A program made the translations under genes and the position numbers. Source: Heliomicrobium modesticaldum Ice1 (GTDB lineage Bacteria; Bacillota; Desulfitobacteriia; Heliobacteriales; Heliobacteriaceae). Taken from it: a DNA stretch of 64,000 nucleotides. How positions within the stretch are numbered: the stretch's first letter is position 1; each line of letters opens with the position of its first letter. The stretch is from assembly GCF_000019165.1 (NCBI RefSeq), contig NC_010337.2, positions 62,001 to 126,000 of the forward strand. The letters run 5' to 3'. The notes under the pieces are model-generated. The model did no database searches. It was not told the DNA's origin and saw only the letters and a program-made list of their open reading frames with translations. This document shows positions 9,308 through 20,273 of the stretch, one piece after another.

Positions 9308-12300
9308 TTATTCCCAGACGATTTTCATGCGAATCTCTCGAAAGTGCGCCTTCAGCGCTGACCGCAGCGCCGGAGACAAGGTCACCCCAACGGCCTTGGG
9401 GACGACTTTGCGATCAACCAAGAAGTTCAATTGAACCGGCGTCGACCCTGCATGGGCGCGGCATATGGCGTCGAGCTTTTCCCGGGCGGCCATGTCTGTC
9501 GAGGCCTCGGGGATCCATAGATGCAGCACCGGTTGACGGGTTTCGCCGTTGGGTTTGCCCTCGACAACCTTTTTTTCTCTGAGGGCGGGATCGATCGCCC
9601 AAAGGTTCTCGCAAAAGATTCTTTTATTTTCTTCCTCATAGTGGATTTTTCCTTCTACTATGACCGCGGCGTCATCCTGAATTTTTTCGGCGCACTTTTC
9701 GAAGGTGCGCGGGAAGACAAGCACATCGACGCCGCCGCTCCAATCCTCGAGGGTGAAATAGGCCATCAATTGGCCTTTCTTGGTGGTGGTCCGCCTTAGA
9801 GCGTGGATCACCCCGCCCAGTTTCACCTTCTGCTGGTCATTGTCCGGCTGGATGCGAGCGATCGTCATCGAAATCTGCTGTTCGAGCCAGGGCCGCAGTT
9901 CTTCGAGGGGATGGCCGCTGAAGTAGATGCCGAGCAGTTCTTTCTCCATGGCCAGGATCTCACGGTGCGGGAAGTCAGCGATCTCCGGCAGGGGGACGGC
10001 TGTCTCGGCAGACAGCCCGCTGGAAAATCCGGAGAAGTCGGAAAGCGCTCCGGCTTCGAAAGGCTCGCCCCGTCCCCCTTCGCCGCCAAAACCGCCAAAG
10101 TCAAAGAGGTTCATCTGCCCCGTCGCCAGGTCACGCTGGCGGCGGGCGGCCACCTCCATGCACTTGTCGAGGATCTGCAGAAGGGGCCGGCGCTTGCCCA
10201 GGGAGGAGAGCGCCCCTGCCTTGATCAGGCTTTCCAGGACGCGCCGGTTGGCTTGACGGTTGTCGATGCGAGTGCAGAAATCGTCGAGGGAGGTGAAAGG
10301 GCCGCCTGTTTCGCGGGCCAGCAGGATCGCGTCGATGGCGCCGCGGCCCACGTTTTTCACGGCTGCAAGGCCGAAGCGGATCTGCAGGCCGCCGGTGAGC
10401 GGGTCGGCGACGACGGAAAAATCGATCTCCGAGGCGTTCACATCAGGCGGCAGGACGCGGATGCCGAGGCGCTGGCACTCATCGACATACTGGGCCACCT
10501 TTTCCGACGAATCGGCGACGCTCGTCAAGAGGCCGGCCATGAACTCGACGGGGTAGTTGGCCTTCAGGTAAGCCGTCTGGTAAGCGATCAGGGCATAGGC
10601 AGCCGAATGGCTCTTGTTGAAGCCGTAACCAGCAAAAAACTCCATCAAGTCGAAAATGTCGCCAGCCGTCTTTTCGGAAATGTGATGGGCGGCGCAGCCT
10701 TCAACAAACTGCTGGCGCAGTCCGGCGATGACGTCGGGCTTTTTTTTGCCCATGGCGCGCCGCAGCATGTCGGCTTCGCCGAGGGTGAAGCCGGCCAGTT
10801 CGCTGGCGATGCGCATGACCTGTTCCTGGTAGAGGATGACGCCGTAGGTGTCCTTCAGGATCGGTTCGAGGGCCGGGTGGAGATACTGGACCGTCGTCTG
10901 CCCGTGTTTGCGGCGGATGAAATCGTCCACCATGCCCGATTGAAGGGGGCCCGGTCGGTAGAGGGCCACCAAGGCGATGATGTCATCGAAGCTGTTCGGC
11001 TTCAGTTCCCGCAGGATCGCCCGCAGCCCCGAGCTTTCCAATTGAAAGACGCCGAGGCTGTCGGCGCGGCTTAGCAGTTGAAAAGTTTTCGGATCATCGA
11101 GAGGCAGGTCCTTGAGTTTTAGTTGCAGGCCGCGGGATCGGCGAATCTTATCGATCACATCGCCGATCAGGGTGAGCGTCTTTAACCCCAAAAGATCCAT
11201 TTTTAAAAGGCCGATCTCTTCAACGGTGTCTTTCGGAAACTGGGTGGTGACACCCCCATCAGCGCCGCGCTGGACCGGCAGGTAGTCGATCAGGGGCGAC
11301 GGCGCGATGACGACGCCGGCGGCATGGGTGGAGGCATGGCGAGGCATCCCCTCGATGGCCCGGGCCGTCTCGACGAGATGGCTGATGCGCTGGTCCTGAC
11401 AGAGGGCTCGCAGTTCGGGACTGATCTCGATGGCCTTCTCGATAGTCATGCCCAGTTCAGCCGGGATGGCCTTAGCCACCTTGTCTACATCGGCCAAGGG
11501 CAGGTTAAGCACGCGACCTACATCGCGAACGGCGGCGCGAGCAGCCATTGTTCCAAAGGTGATGATCTGGGCGACCCGGTCGGAGCCGTATTTGTGGACC
11601 ACATAGTCGATGACCTCGCTCCGCCGCACGAAGTCAAAGTCGATGTCAATATCCGGCATAGAGATCCGTTCAGGGTTCAAAAAGCGTTCGAAGAGCAGAT
11701 TGTATTCGATGGGGTCGATGTCGGTGATACCCAGCACATAGGCGACGAGGCTCCCGGCAGCCGACCCCCGGCCGGGGCCGACGAGGATGCCCTCGCGGCG
11801 GGCGAAGGCGCAGAAGTCCTGGACAATCAGGAAGTAGCCGGCAAAACCCATCCGGCAGATGGTCTGCAACTCGAAGGCAAGGCGGCGGCGGTAGTCATCG
11901 CGCTTGGCGCAACCACGCCAGGTCATCCCTTGGCTGCAAAGGTAAGTCAAGTACTGCTCCGCATCGCCCCAGGGAAGGCCCGGCCAAGGCGCGCGCTCGT
12001 GCTCGCGCCGCCACTGGATAAAGGCCGGCTCATCAGGAATCGGATAGGCAGGCAGGTGTTGCTTGCTGAAGTCAAATTGGAGATCGCAGGCCTCGGCGAT
12101 AGCGAGGCTGTTGAACAGCGCTTCGGGGACTTCGCCAAAAAGCATCGCCATCTCCCGCGCGCTTTTCAGGTAAAACTCAGCGCCGTCGAACTTCATCCGC
12201 TCTGTGTCCTGAAGGGTCTTGCCCATCTGGATGCACAGGAGCACATCCTGGATGTAGGCATCTTTGCGCTCCACATAGTGGACGTCGTTCGTCGCCACCA

Positions 12301-12934
12301 GGCCGAGTCCCAATTCGCCGGCGAGGCGGATCAGGCTGCGGTTCACCTGCTTCTGCGCAGGAATGTCATGGTCTTGCAGTTCAATGTAGTAGTTGTCGCA
12401 GCCGAAGATATCCCGGTAAAAGGCCGCCCGTTCCCTCGCCTGCCGTTCCTGGCTGTTGAGGAGCAGGCGAGGGATCTCGCCGGCCAGGCAGGCGCTCAGG
12501 GCGATGAGTCCTTTGCTGTGGCGGGCCAGGCGGTCATGGTCGACGCGCGGCTTATAGTAGAAGCCTTCCGTATGGGCCTGGGAGACGAGCGCCGTCAGGT
12601 TGCGGTAGCCTTCTATGTCTTTCGCCAGCAGCACCAGGTGGTGCTGGTCGCTATCCTTCTGGGGATCGCGGTCCAACATGGTCCGCGAGGCCACATAGAC
12701 CTCGCAGCCGATGATCGGTTTGACGCCGCGGGCTTTGGCTTTTTTATAAAATTCGATGACGCCGTACATGACGCCGTGGTCGGTGATGGCCAGAGCAGGC
12801 ATATCCAGTTCGGCGGCGCGATCGACCAGCTTGTCGATGCGGGCCGCGCCGTCGAGGAGGCTGTATTCGCTGTGGACGTGGAGGTGAACGAACCGTCGAT
12901 TCGCCTTTGCCCTTGTATGGTTTTGACTGTTCAT
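9308..12934 (-). CDS. dnaE: DNA polymerase III alpha subunit
   Basis: Replicative or lagging-strand C-family polymerase, 1208 residues. The N-terminal PHP domain starts FVHLHVHSEYSLLDGAARID. The palm has GRGSAAGSLVAYVLGI and the catalytic PDIDIDFDFVRR (about residues 420-445). The tandem helix-hairpin-helix region and the C-terminal OB fold (VKLGGVIHALRRTTTKKGQ, then MAYFTLEDWSG) are present. This is the DnaE rather than PolC architecture, as no exonuclease domain interrupts PHP. ATG at 12934 follows GGGAGTGGG. It ends about 130 bases upstream of mtrB with no clear terminator between. Confidence 0.96.
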   Translation of the reverse strand: MNSQNHTRAKANRRFVHLHVHSEYSLLDGAARIDKLVDRAAELDMPALAITDHGVMYGVIEFYKKAKARGVKPIIGCEVYVASRTMLDRDPQKDSDQHHLVLLAKDIEGYRNLTALVSQAHTEGFYYKPRVDHDRLARHSKGLIALSACLAGEIPRLLLNSQERQARERAAFYRDIFGCDNYYIELQDHDIPAQKQVNRSLIRLAGELGLGLVATNDVHYVERKDAYIQDVLLCIQMGKTLQDTERMKFDGAEFYLKSAREMAMLFGEVPEALFNSLAIAEACDLQFDFSKQHLPAYPIPDEPAFIQWRREHERAPWPGLPWGDAEQYLTYLCSQGMTWRGCAKRDDYRRRLAFELQTICRMGFAGYFLIVQDFCAFARREGILVGPGRGSAAGSLVAYVLGITDIDPIEYNLLFERFLNPERISMPDIDIDFDFVRRSEVIDYVVHKYGSDRVAQIITFGTMAARAAVRDVGRVLNLPLADVDKVAKAIPAELGMTIEKAIEISPELRALCQDQRISHLVETARAIEGMPRHASTHAAGVVIAPSPLIDYLPVQRGADGGVTTQFPKDTVEEIGLLKMDLLGLKTLTLIGDVIDKIRRSRGLQLKLKDLPLDDPKTFQLLSRADSLGVFQLESSGLRAILRELKPNSFDDIIALVALYRPGPLQSGMVDDFIRRKHGQTTVQYLHPALEPILKDTYGVILYQEQVMRIASELAGFTLGEADMLRRAMGKKKPDVIAGLRQQFVEGCAAHHISEKTAGDIFDLMEFFAGYGFNKSHSAAYALIAYQTAYLKANYPVEFMAGLLTSVADSSEKVAQYVDECQRLGIRVLPPDVNASEIDFSVVADPLTGGLQIRFGLAAVKNVGRGAIDAILLARETGGPFTSLDDFCTRIDNRQANRRVLESLIKAGALSSLGKRRPLLQILDKCMEVAARRQRDLATGQMNLFDFGGFGGEGGRGEPFEAGALSDFSGFSSGLSAETAVPLPEIADFPHREILAMEKELLGIYFSGHPLEELRPWLEQQISMTIARIQPDNDQQKVKLGGVIHALRRTTTKKGQLMAYFTLEDWSGGVDVLVFPRTFEKCAEKIQDDAAVIVEGKIHYEEENKRIFCENLWAIDPALREKKVVEGKPNGETRQPVLHLWIPEASTDMAAREKLDAICRAHAGSTPVQLNFLVDRKVVPKAVGVTLSPALRSALKAHFREIRMKIVWE

Positions 12935-13028
12935 CGGTTCTTTCCCACTCCCTGTTCGCGACGTCTATCCCCATATTATAAACGAAGATCTCTCGGCGGG
13001 GATCATGAGGGAACGAAGGACATGACAA

Positions 13029-13061
13029 ATCGCCCGCTGCGGCAAAGGCCACAGGGGCGAT
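13029..13061 (-). terminator. Hairpin terminator after the YbaK-like gene
   Basis: On the minus strand ATCGCCC-C-TGTGGC pairs with GCCGCAG-C-GGGCGAT around CTTT with a single bulge, followed by TTTGT. It lies about 75 bases past the stop at 13135 and before dnaE. Confidence 0.65.
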
Positions 13062-13134
13062 CCCCTTTACCTGCTTAGGGTGAATCTAACCGGCTCGCGT
13101 CCATTAACGCAATGGTTACGGGGCAGTGGAGCGG

Positions 13135-13671
13135 TCAACAACCGCAATCGCGATACTCTGCCAGATCGGCCACTTCTCCACCGGTCGTCACTACGAGTTG
13201 GTCAACCGTGATCGGCAATGCCGAGTTGGCTGTCCCGGCGGCGATGTAGACGACAGGAAATCGGCGAAGGCTTTCATCAATGAAGATGCGCATCGGCTTC
13301 GGCAGGGCGAAGGGACAGACGCCACCTGCCCGGTAACCGGTGAGGGCGAAGGCCTCGTCCGGATCAACGAACTTGGGCTTGCCGCCGACCAGCGATTTTA
13401 ACTTTTTCACATCCACTCGGGCATCGCCGCTGGTGACGACGAGAAGGGGATCGTCTTTGATCCGGAAGCAAATGGTCTTGGCAATCGCTCCGACTTCGAC
13501 GCCGACAGCCTCGGCAGCCAGTTGGGCGCTGGAAGTGGAAACGTCGAAGAGCATGGGTTTGAGACCCAACTGAAACGTATCGAGGTACCGACAGACCCGC
13601 TCCAGGGCATCTGATTGCGATTCCGAAGATAGAGGTTCCTGGGAAAGGGATTTGGGGGCAACGACAGACAT
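13135..13671 (-). CDS. YbaK/EbsC-type aminoacyl-tRNA deacylase
   Basis: A 178-residue YbaK/ProRS-INS-fold protein, expected to hydrolyse mischarged tRNAs such as Cys-tRNA(Pro) or Ala-tRNA(Pro). Recognisable features are TSSAQLAAEAVGVEVGAIAKTICFR, the LVVTSGDARVDVKKLK segment with the conserved lysine, and YRAGGVCPFALP, the GxxP loop of the family. Translation from ATG 13671 has GGAGG seven bases upstream; the longer open frame to 13788 adds unrelated sequence. It is divergent from feoA. Exact substrate cannot be told from sequence. Confidence 0.85.
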   Translation of the reverse strand: MSVVAPKSLSQEPLSSESQSDALERVCRYLDTFQLGLKPMLFDVSTSSAQLAAEAVGVEVGAIAKTICFRIKDDPLLVVTSGDARVDVKKLKSLVGGKPKFVDPDEAFALTGYRAGGVCPFALPKPMRIFIDESLRRFPVVYIAAGTANSALPITVDQLVVTTGGEVADLAEYRDCGC

Positions 13672-13920
13672 GAGACAGCCTCCTGCCATTTCACACGTAA
13701 GCGCCGTCAAGGGCATCGCTTTCATTATAAGAAAAAAGCCGTCTATCGTCCAATCGGCTCGAGCATCCACTCTGCATCGATATTCCATTCAACGATGCCT
13801 TCCCTCGAAGGCCCCCCAACCGGATCGTTCAGACAAGCACCGATGGGCCATCGCCCCATATTTTAAAGCAGGCTAACATGATTAGCCAAATGAAACAATC
13901 CTCTTGAAGGAGGAAGGGTC

Positions 13921-14157
13921 ATGGGCGATCGCTTTCCCCTCTGTAACACCCCGGTAGGCCATCAGGTGCGCGTCAAAGACCTCCAGCTGGTGGGATTTCA
14001 GCGGCGACGCATGCTGGACATCGGACTGGTCCCGGGAACTGCGGTAAAGGTCATCCGCCGGAGCCCTATCGGCGATCCGACGGCCTATCTCATCCGAGGC
14101 GCCGTCATCGGCCTGCGCAAAAATGAGGCGTCAAAGATCTTGGTAGAAGAAGAATAG
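13921..14157 (+). CDS. feoA: FeoA-type iron transport accessory protein
   Basis: An SH3-like cytoplasmic protein of 78 residues needed for FeoB-dependent ferrous iron uptake. LQLVGFQRRRMLDIGLVPGTAVKVIRRSPIGDP is the typical FeoA core. ATG at 13921 is preceded by AAGGAGGAAG. It starts a + strand operon with the two feoB pieces, with a 19-base gap to the next gene. I see no clear Fur box in the 130 bases upstream. Confidence 0.93.
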   Translation: MGDRFPLCNTPVGHQVRVKDLQLVGFQRRRMLDIGLVPGTAVKVIRRSPIGDPTAYLIRGAVIGLRKNEASKILVEEE

Positions 14158-14176
14158 CCCGGAAGGAGCGAAACGG

Positions 14177-14983
14177 GTGATGAAAAACCAATGCCGGTCC
14201 TGCGCCAGTGGCGCCCTTTCTGTGGCGCGCAGCCGGTACAATGTTCGGCAAAATACGGAGCGGGAGAAGGTGATCGCCCTGGCCGGAAATCCTAACGTGG
14301 GCAAGACGACCCTCTTCAACAGCCTGACCGGTTTGCGCCAGCACACGGGCAACTGGCCCGGCAAAACGGTCACCCAAGCCCAAGGGCGATTTTTGCACCG
14401 CAATCAGCCCTTTCTGCTCGTCGACCTGCCGGGAACCTACTCCCTCCTGGCGCACTCCGCCGATGAGCAGGTGGCACGTGACTTCATTTGTTTCGGCCGC
14501 CCTGACGCCACCATCGTCGTCGTCGACGCCACCTGCCTGGCCCGCAACCTTAACCTGGCCTTGCAGGTGCTGGAGATTACCGGCAAGGTGGTCCTCTGCG
14601 TCAACCTGATCGATGAGGCCGAGTGTAAGGGGATCCGCATCGACGTGGACGCGCTGTCACAAAAGCTGGGCGTGCCTGTCATCGGTACGGCCGCCCGTTC
14701 AGGCCGGGGGCTTTCCGAGTTAAAAGAGGCCCTTTACGGCGTCGCCATGGGACAGATCGAACCGGCGCCCCCGCCAGTAAAATATGACGAGGAAGTGCAG
14801 TCAGCGGTCGATCAGTTGCTGCCCCAGCTTAGGCCCCTCCTGCAAGGGTTGCCCCATCTCAATCCCCGTTGGGTAGCCATGCGGCTCCTCGACGGCGACG
14901 ATCCCTTTCTCGATTCCCTCACCGCATGCCATCGCGCCTACGAGATGGCGGCAAAAGGGGAGATGGCCCTATGCGCCCCGTGA
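14177..14983 (+). CDS. feoB: FeoB GTPase domain protein (split FeoB, N part)
   Basis: The cytoplasmic part of the ferrous iron transporter as its own 268-residue protein. G1 is AGNPNVGKTTLFN, G3 is VDLPGTYSL, and G4 reads NLID instead of the usual NxxD with M or K, which is normal for FeoB. The G domain is followed by the helical GDI segment (WVAMRLLDGDDPF). An N-terminal extension carries CRSCASG, not part of the standard FeoB start; it could bind metal. The reading frame stops at 14983, where a normal FeoB would continue. The membrane part starts at 14971 in another frame. Confidence 0.9.
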   Translation: MMKNQCRSCASGALSVARSRYNVRQNTEREKVIALAGNPNVGKTTLFNSLTGLRQHTGNWPGKTVTQAQGRFLHRNQPFLLVDLPGTYSLLAHSADEQVARDFICFGRPDATIVVVDATCLARNLNLALQVLEITGKVVLCVNLIDEAECKGIRIDVDALSQKLGVPVIGTAARSGRGLSELKEALYGVAMGQIEPAPPPVKYDEEVQSAVDQLLPQLRPLLQGLPHLNPRWVAMRLLDGDDPFLDSLTACHRAYEMAAKGEMALCAP

Positions 14984-16398
14984 TCTCCCCTGTCGCTTCC
15001 CCAGCGACACCTCCGAAGGACCACAGCCGCATCCGCAGCCTGGCCGAGGAAGCGCGACAACGCTTCGGGACGTCGATGGCCGATCGCATCGTCAGCAACA
15101 TTTACCGGCAGGCCGAGTCGCTCGCTGCCGACGTGGTGCAGTTAGCGCCGGAAGCGGGGCGGTCCTGGGATCGCCGGCTTGACAACCTCCTGACCTCGCG
15201 CTGGTTCGGCTACCCTGCCATGTTGGCTTTGTTGATGCTCCTCTTCTGGCTGACCATCGAAGGGGCCAACATCCCCTCAACGATACTTGCCTCGATCCTC
15301 TTTACCGGTCAGGAATGGCTGGCCGAACTGTTCGTCTGGCTGCAGGCGCCCCTGTGGCTGAAGGGGCTGCTTGTCGACGGCGTCTACCGCTGTCTGGCTT
15401 GGGTGATCTCGGTCATGCTGCCGCCCATGGCCATCTTCTTCCCTCTCTTCACCCTGCTGGAGGATCTCGGTTACCTGCCTCGCGTCGCTTTTAACATGGA
15501 CCGCCTGTTCCAGTGGGCCGGCGCCCATGGCAAACAGTCCCTGACGATGAGCATGGGTTTCGGCTGCAATGCCGCCGGTGTCGTCGCTTGCCGCATCATC
15601 GACTCACCGAGGGAGAAGATCATCGCCGCACTGACCAATAATTTCGTCCCCTGCAACGGCCGTTTCCCTACGCTGATCGCCCTTTCCACCATCCTCACCG
15701 GGGGCTACCTTGGGGTCACACTGGGCCAAGGCCTTGCTTCGCTGATCATCGCTGGCCTGGTGGTGCTGGGCGTTGCCGTCACCCTCGTCGTATCGTGGCT
15801 GTTGTCGAAGACGCTGCTCAAGGGCGAGGCCTCTTCTTTTTCACTGGAGCTGCCGCCCTTTCGCAAACCTCAGGTGGGCCGGATCATCATCACCTCTATC
15901 ATCGACCGGACCCTCTTCGTCCTCTGGCGCGCCGTCAAAGTAGCCGCGCCAGCCGGTGCCCTCATCTGGCTGTTGGCGAACATCTCCGTTGGCAACCTGA
16001 GCCTGCTCGCCGCCCTGGCGGGACTTCTCGATCCTCTCGGTCGGTCTCTCGGCATGGACGGGTTTATCCTTCTGGCTTTCTTCCTCGGTCTGCCGGCCAA
16101 CGAGATCGTCCTGCCTATCTTGATCATGGGCTATCTCGCCCAAGGCAGACTCGTCGAAATAGAGGAGGTGGGCGAACTGGCCCGACTCTTCGTCGATCAC
16201 GGATGGACCTGGCTGACGGCGGTCAACGTGATGCTCTTTTCCCTCCTGCATTTCCCCTGCGCGACGACGTTGTTGACGATGGGCAAAGAGACTGGTTCCT
16301 GGCGCTGGCCTGCCCTCTCTTTTTTCTTAAATACAGCCTTGGCGATGGCTGTCTGTTTCATCGTGGCACTAACGGCGCGAGGCTTGCATCTCGTGTAA
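14971..16398 (+). CDS. feoB: FeoB membrane permease domain protein (split FeoB, C part)
   Basis: 475 residues containing the FeoB transmembrane region. It begins within the end of the GDI helical domain (EEARQRFGTSMADRIVSNIYRQ) and then shows the transporter helices, the Gate motif GFGCNAAGVVACRIIDS with its conserved cysteine, NNFVPCNGRFPTLIAL, and the C-terminal LPANEIVLPI and HFPCATTLLT segments. ATG 14971 overlaps the GTPase gene by 13 bases and has its own GGGGAG nine bases upstream, so two separately initiated, translationally coupled proteins are likely. The longer open frame from 14869 only reads the previous gene out of frame. Confidence 0.9.
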   Translation: MRPVISPVASPATPPKDHSRIRSLAEEARQRFGTSMADRIVSNIYRQAESLAADVVQLAPEAGRSWDRRLDNLLTSRWFGYPAMLALLMLLFWLTIEGANIPSTILASILFTGQEWLAELFVWLQAPLWLKGLLVDGVYRCLAWVISVMLPPMAIFFPLFTLLEDLGYLPRVAFNMDRLFQWAGAHGKQSLTMSMGFGCNAAGVVACRIIDSPREKIIAALTNNFVPCNGRFPTLIALSTILTGGYLGVTLGQGLASLIIAGLVVLGVAVTLVVSWLLSKTLLKGEASSFSLELPPFRKPQVGRIIITSIIDRTLFVLWRAVKVAAPAGALIWLLANISVGNLSLLAALAGLLDPLGRSLGMDGFILLAFFLGLPANEIVLPILIMGYLAQGRLVEIEEVGELARLFVDHGWTWLTAVNVMLFSLLHFPCATTLLTMGKETGSWRWPALSFFLNTALAMAVCFIVALTARGLHLV

Positions 16399-16481
16399 GT
16401 CGGATCATCGTCGTCATCTTATGACCCATCTCTGTGCTTAATCTTTTTCGGGCAAATCCGGGTAAGGGATTATCGCCTTCA

Positions 16482-17474
16482 TCATCTTGTCGATGTTAGC
16501 CACGGATCGAGCGCCTCGGCCGGATTCTTTTTTTCACTTTCGCCTGCAGCTTGATAGAATCCGTTCGCCCCCTGCGACCGCACCAATCCCGCCCGCTCCA
16601 GCAGGTCCAGGCAGCCGAGGGTCTTGCTCATGACCATATAGGGCTGGCTTTCGATCTGCCGTGGATAGAGGCGCGCGGCGATCTCGTGCAGGGGCGACGG
16701 TCCCTGTTCCCTGACAATGGCATGGACCTCCAGCGCTTTCTGGCGGTAATGGTCGACGGTGGCGTTCAGTTCCGCCGCCAGGTCGGTGACAGGGTCGCCG
16801 TGACCGGGATAGAGGATCGCCGCATCAAGATGGCGCAGCCGATCGAGGCTCTTCAGGTACATGGGGAGCGTGGGCACCCGTTCCCCTTCTACATGGTAAA
16901 TGAAAGGATTGGGCGCCAGCCCGGGAATGACCGTGTCGCCGGTGAAGAGCCAGCGATTTTTCTGTTCCCAGAGGGCCACATGGCCGAGCGAGTGGCCCGG
17001 TGTATCCAGCACGTCAAAGCGCAGGCTACCTGTAACGATGGTCTCCCCGTCCTCAAGGGGCTGGAAGGTCACGCCGGCGGGGCGGTACTTCTCGGGTATC
17101 CAGTGACGGGTGTCAAACTGTTTGGGATCCCAGTTGGGAGGCAGATTCCAGCCGTCAAAAAAGCCGCTCGCCTTTTCGCTGCCCAGGCGCAGCGTGTACA
17201 GATCGAGGGGATGGAGGCGCACAGGAATGCCCGCCTCCTTCGCCAAGACTTGAGCGAGGCCGACATGGTCCGGATGAAAATGGGTCACCACAATCTCCTT
17301 AAGGGCAGTGACCGGGCAACCGAGGGCTTGCAATCGTTCCGTCAAGATGCGGTAGGCCTCACAGGTCGGCGGACCGGCATCGATCAGCATGGGCCGTTCG
17401 TCATCGATAAAAAAGACATTCACATCGCCGACCATATAGGGGGTGGGCAGGGCGATGGGGATGATCTGTGCCAT
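16482..17474 (-). CDS. MBL-fold metallo-hydrolase (glyoxalase II-like)
   Basis: A 330-residue metallo-beta-lactamase-fold enzyme. The metal-binding motif THFHPDHVGLA (about residue 75), the DTPGHSLGHVAL histidine, FTGDTVIPG aspartate and PGHGDP histidine are all present, so an active binuclear site is expected. The C-terminal ~90 residues (HEIAARLYPRQIES to LDLLERAGLVRSQ) form a winged-helix-like cap seen in the YqgX/LACTB2-like group. ATG 17474 has AAGGAG ten bases upstream; the longer frame to 17528 has no better start. The substrate is unknown. It is convergent with feoB. Confidence 0.83.
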   Translation of the reverse strand: MAQIIPIALPTPYMVGDVNVFFIDDERPMLIDAGPPTCEAYRILTERLQALGCPVTALKEIVVTHFHPDHVGLAQVLAKEAGIPVRLHPLDLYTLRLGSEKASGFFDGWNLPPNWDPKQFDTRHWIPEKYRPAGVTFQPLEDGETIVTGSLRFDVLDTPGHSLGHVALWEQKNRWLFTGDTVIPGLAPNPFIYHVEGERVPTLPMYLKSLDRLRHLDAAILYPGHGDPVTDLAAELNATVDHYRQKALEVHAIVREQGPSPLHEIAARLYPRQIESQPYMVMSKTLGCLDLLERAGLVRSQGANGFYQAAGESEKKNPAEALDPWLTSTR

Positions 17475-17639
17475 CAGACACTCACTCCTTACAACGTTAA
17501 CCGTCAGACCGTCTTCAGACGGTCCCACCCCAAAAGCCTACCACATCTGATGCCGTCGCGTCGACTGTTCCGTCCCCGCCGATTAAACCCCTGGTATAAT
17601 GGGTGTATGGTCGAATGAAAAAGACAGGAGTGAATAACC

Positions 17640-18134
17640 ATGCTGCTGCGCAACGCCGTAGAATCCGACTTGCCTGCCATCGTCGCCATTTACAATTCCA
17701 CCATCGCCAGCCGGATGGTGACCGCCGATACAACGCCGATTTCCGTGGAAAGCCGCCTCCCCTGGTTTCACGACCACAATCCCGACGGGCGCCCGCTCTG
17801 GGTGCTGGAAATGGACGGGGTCATCGCCGGATGGCTCAGCTTCCAGTCCTTTTACGGCCGCCCCGCTTACGACGGAACCGTCGAGGTGAGCATCTATATC
17901 GCCGAGTCTTTCCGCGGCCAAGGGATCGGTCGCTTTCTGCTGCAAAGGGCCATCGAGGCGGCGCCAGCCATGGGCGTACATACCCTGCTCGGCTTTATCT
18001 TTGCCCACAACCTGCCGAGTCTCGGTCTTTTCGAGGCGCTCGGCTTTGCACGCTGGGGACACCTGCCCCGAGTGGCCCTTCTCGACGGCGTGGAACGCGA
18101 TCTGGTGATCTGCGGACGGCGCGTCACGGGCTAG
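17640..18134 (+). CDS. GNAT acetyltransferase, phosphinothricin acetyltransferase-like
   Basis: A 164-residue N-acetyltransferase of the Pat/YwnH type. The N-terminus [18 protein letters not shown] and the acetyl-CoA loop [16 protein letters not shown] (motif A, RGQGIG) are clear, followed by [20 protein letters not shown] 17640 is preceded by AGGAGTG. Related enzymes acetylate phosphinothricin, methionine sulfoximine or similar amino-acid analogues; the real substrate cannot be told. Its 3' end overlaps by about 10 bases the minus-strand sirtuin remnant. Confidence 0.88.
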   Translation: MLLRNAVESDLPAIVAIYNSTIASRMVTADTTPISVESRLPWFHDHNPDGRPLWVLEMDGVIAGWLSFQSFYGRPAYDGTVEVSIYIAESFRGQGIGRFLLQRAIEAAPAMGVHTLLGFIFAHNLPSLGLFEALGFARWGHLPRVALLDGVERDLVICGRRVTG

Positions 18135-18389
18135 TCAGTTTCGGCAGGCTTTGTCGGCCTTCACCAAGCACTTCCGCAGCGATCCGATCCAGCGCCTCCG
18201 CCGCCGGCGTCCGGATCACCCAATCCGCCCGATCAGCTAGCGGTGTCAGCTCGGCGTTGATGATCAGCAGACACGCCCCGCCCTCGACGGCCCAATGGGT
18301 CATAGATTGGCCGGGCTGTCAGCCAGTGAGGAGCCGATAACGACGAAATAATCAGCCTGCCGGCTCCATTGCGGCGAAAGGCAATTGAT
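18124..18389 (-). pseudogene. Sirtuin (NAD-dependent deacylase) C-terminal remnant
   Basis: Directly after the acyl-CoA synthetase stop the minus strand encodes QADYFVVIGSSLADSPANL and then a stop; in a second frame the continuation is THWAVEGGACLLIINAELTP followed by LADRADWVIRTPAAEALDRI. Together these match the end of a sirtuin: the DxxxxxGTSL NAD-binding segment, the LLIIN strand and the final D-V-I helix. The catalytic histidine, zinc ribbon and NAD-binding N-terminal half are absent, and a frameshift separates the two pieces. I call it a truncated, frameshifted relic, not a functional gene. Confidence 0.75.
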
Positions 18390-20099
<1,710 letters not shown>

Positions 20100-20126
20100 T
20101 TACTCCCGAAAAAGGTGTAGAAAAAG

Positions 20127-20177
20127 CCAGGTTTCCACAGGGAATCCTGGTCTGAAACGGTTTCTCTATTCGCGAAT
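20127..20177. promoter_or_regulatory. Cluster of palindromes upstream of the acyl-CoA synthetase
   Basis: Three short palindromes lie 28-78 bases before the GTG: CCAGGTTTCC-ACAG-GGAATCCTGG (9 of 10 paired), GAAACGGTTTC at 20154-20164, and ATTCGCGAAT at 20168-20177. None matches the FadR box. They may be operators, but no protein can be assigned. Confidence 0.45.
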
Positions 20178-20273
20178 GAGGCAAAAAAATCCTTCACATG
20201 TTCAAGTGTTTTTTATGTTTTATTCAAATGATGTGTAATGCTTTCCCGGGTCGACAGTACCCTCTCGCTATCC

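Noticed and set aside
11324-13078. 584-codon open frame opposite dnaE
   Set aside because: Antisense of a well-conserved polymerase; similar shadows lie opposite pyk and the recombinases.
14869-14970. Longer N-terminus for the FeoB membrane protein from 14869
   Set aside because: This part reads the GTPase gene out of frame into Arg-rich sequence with no homology.
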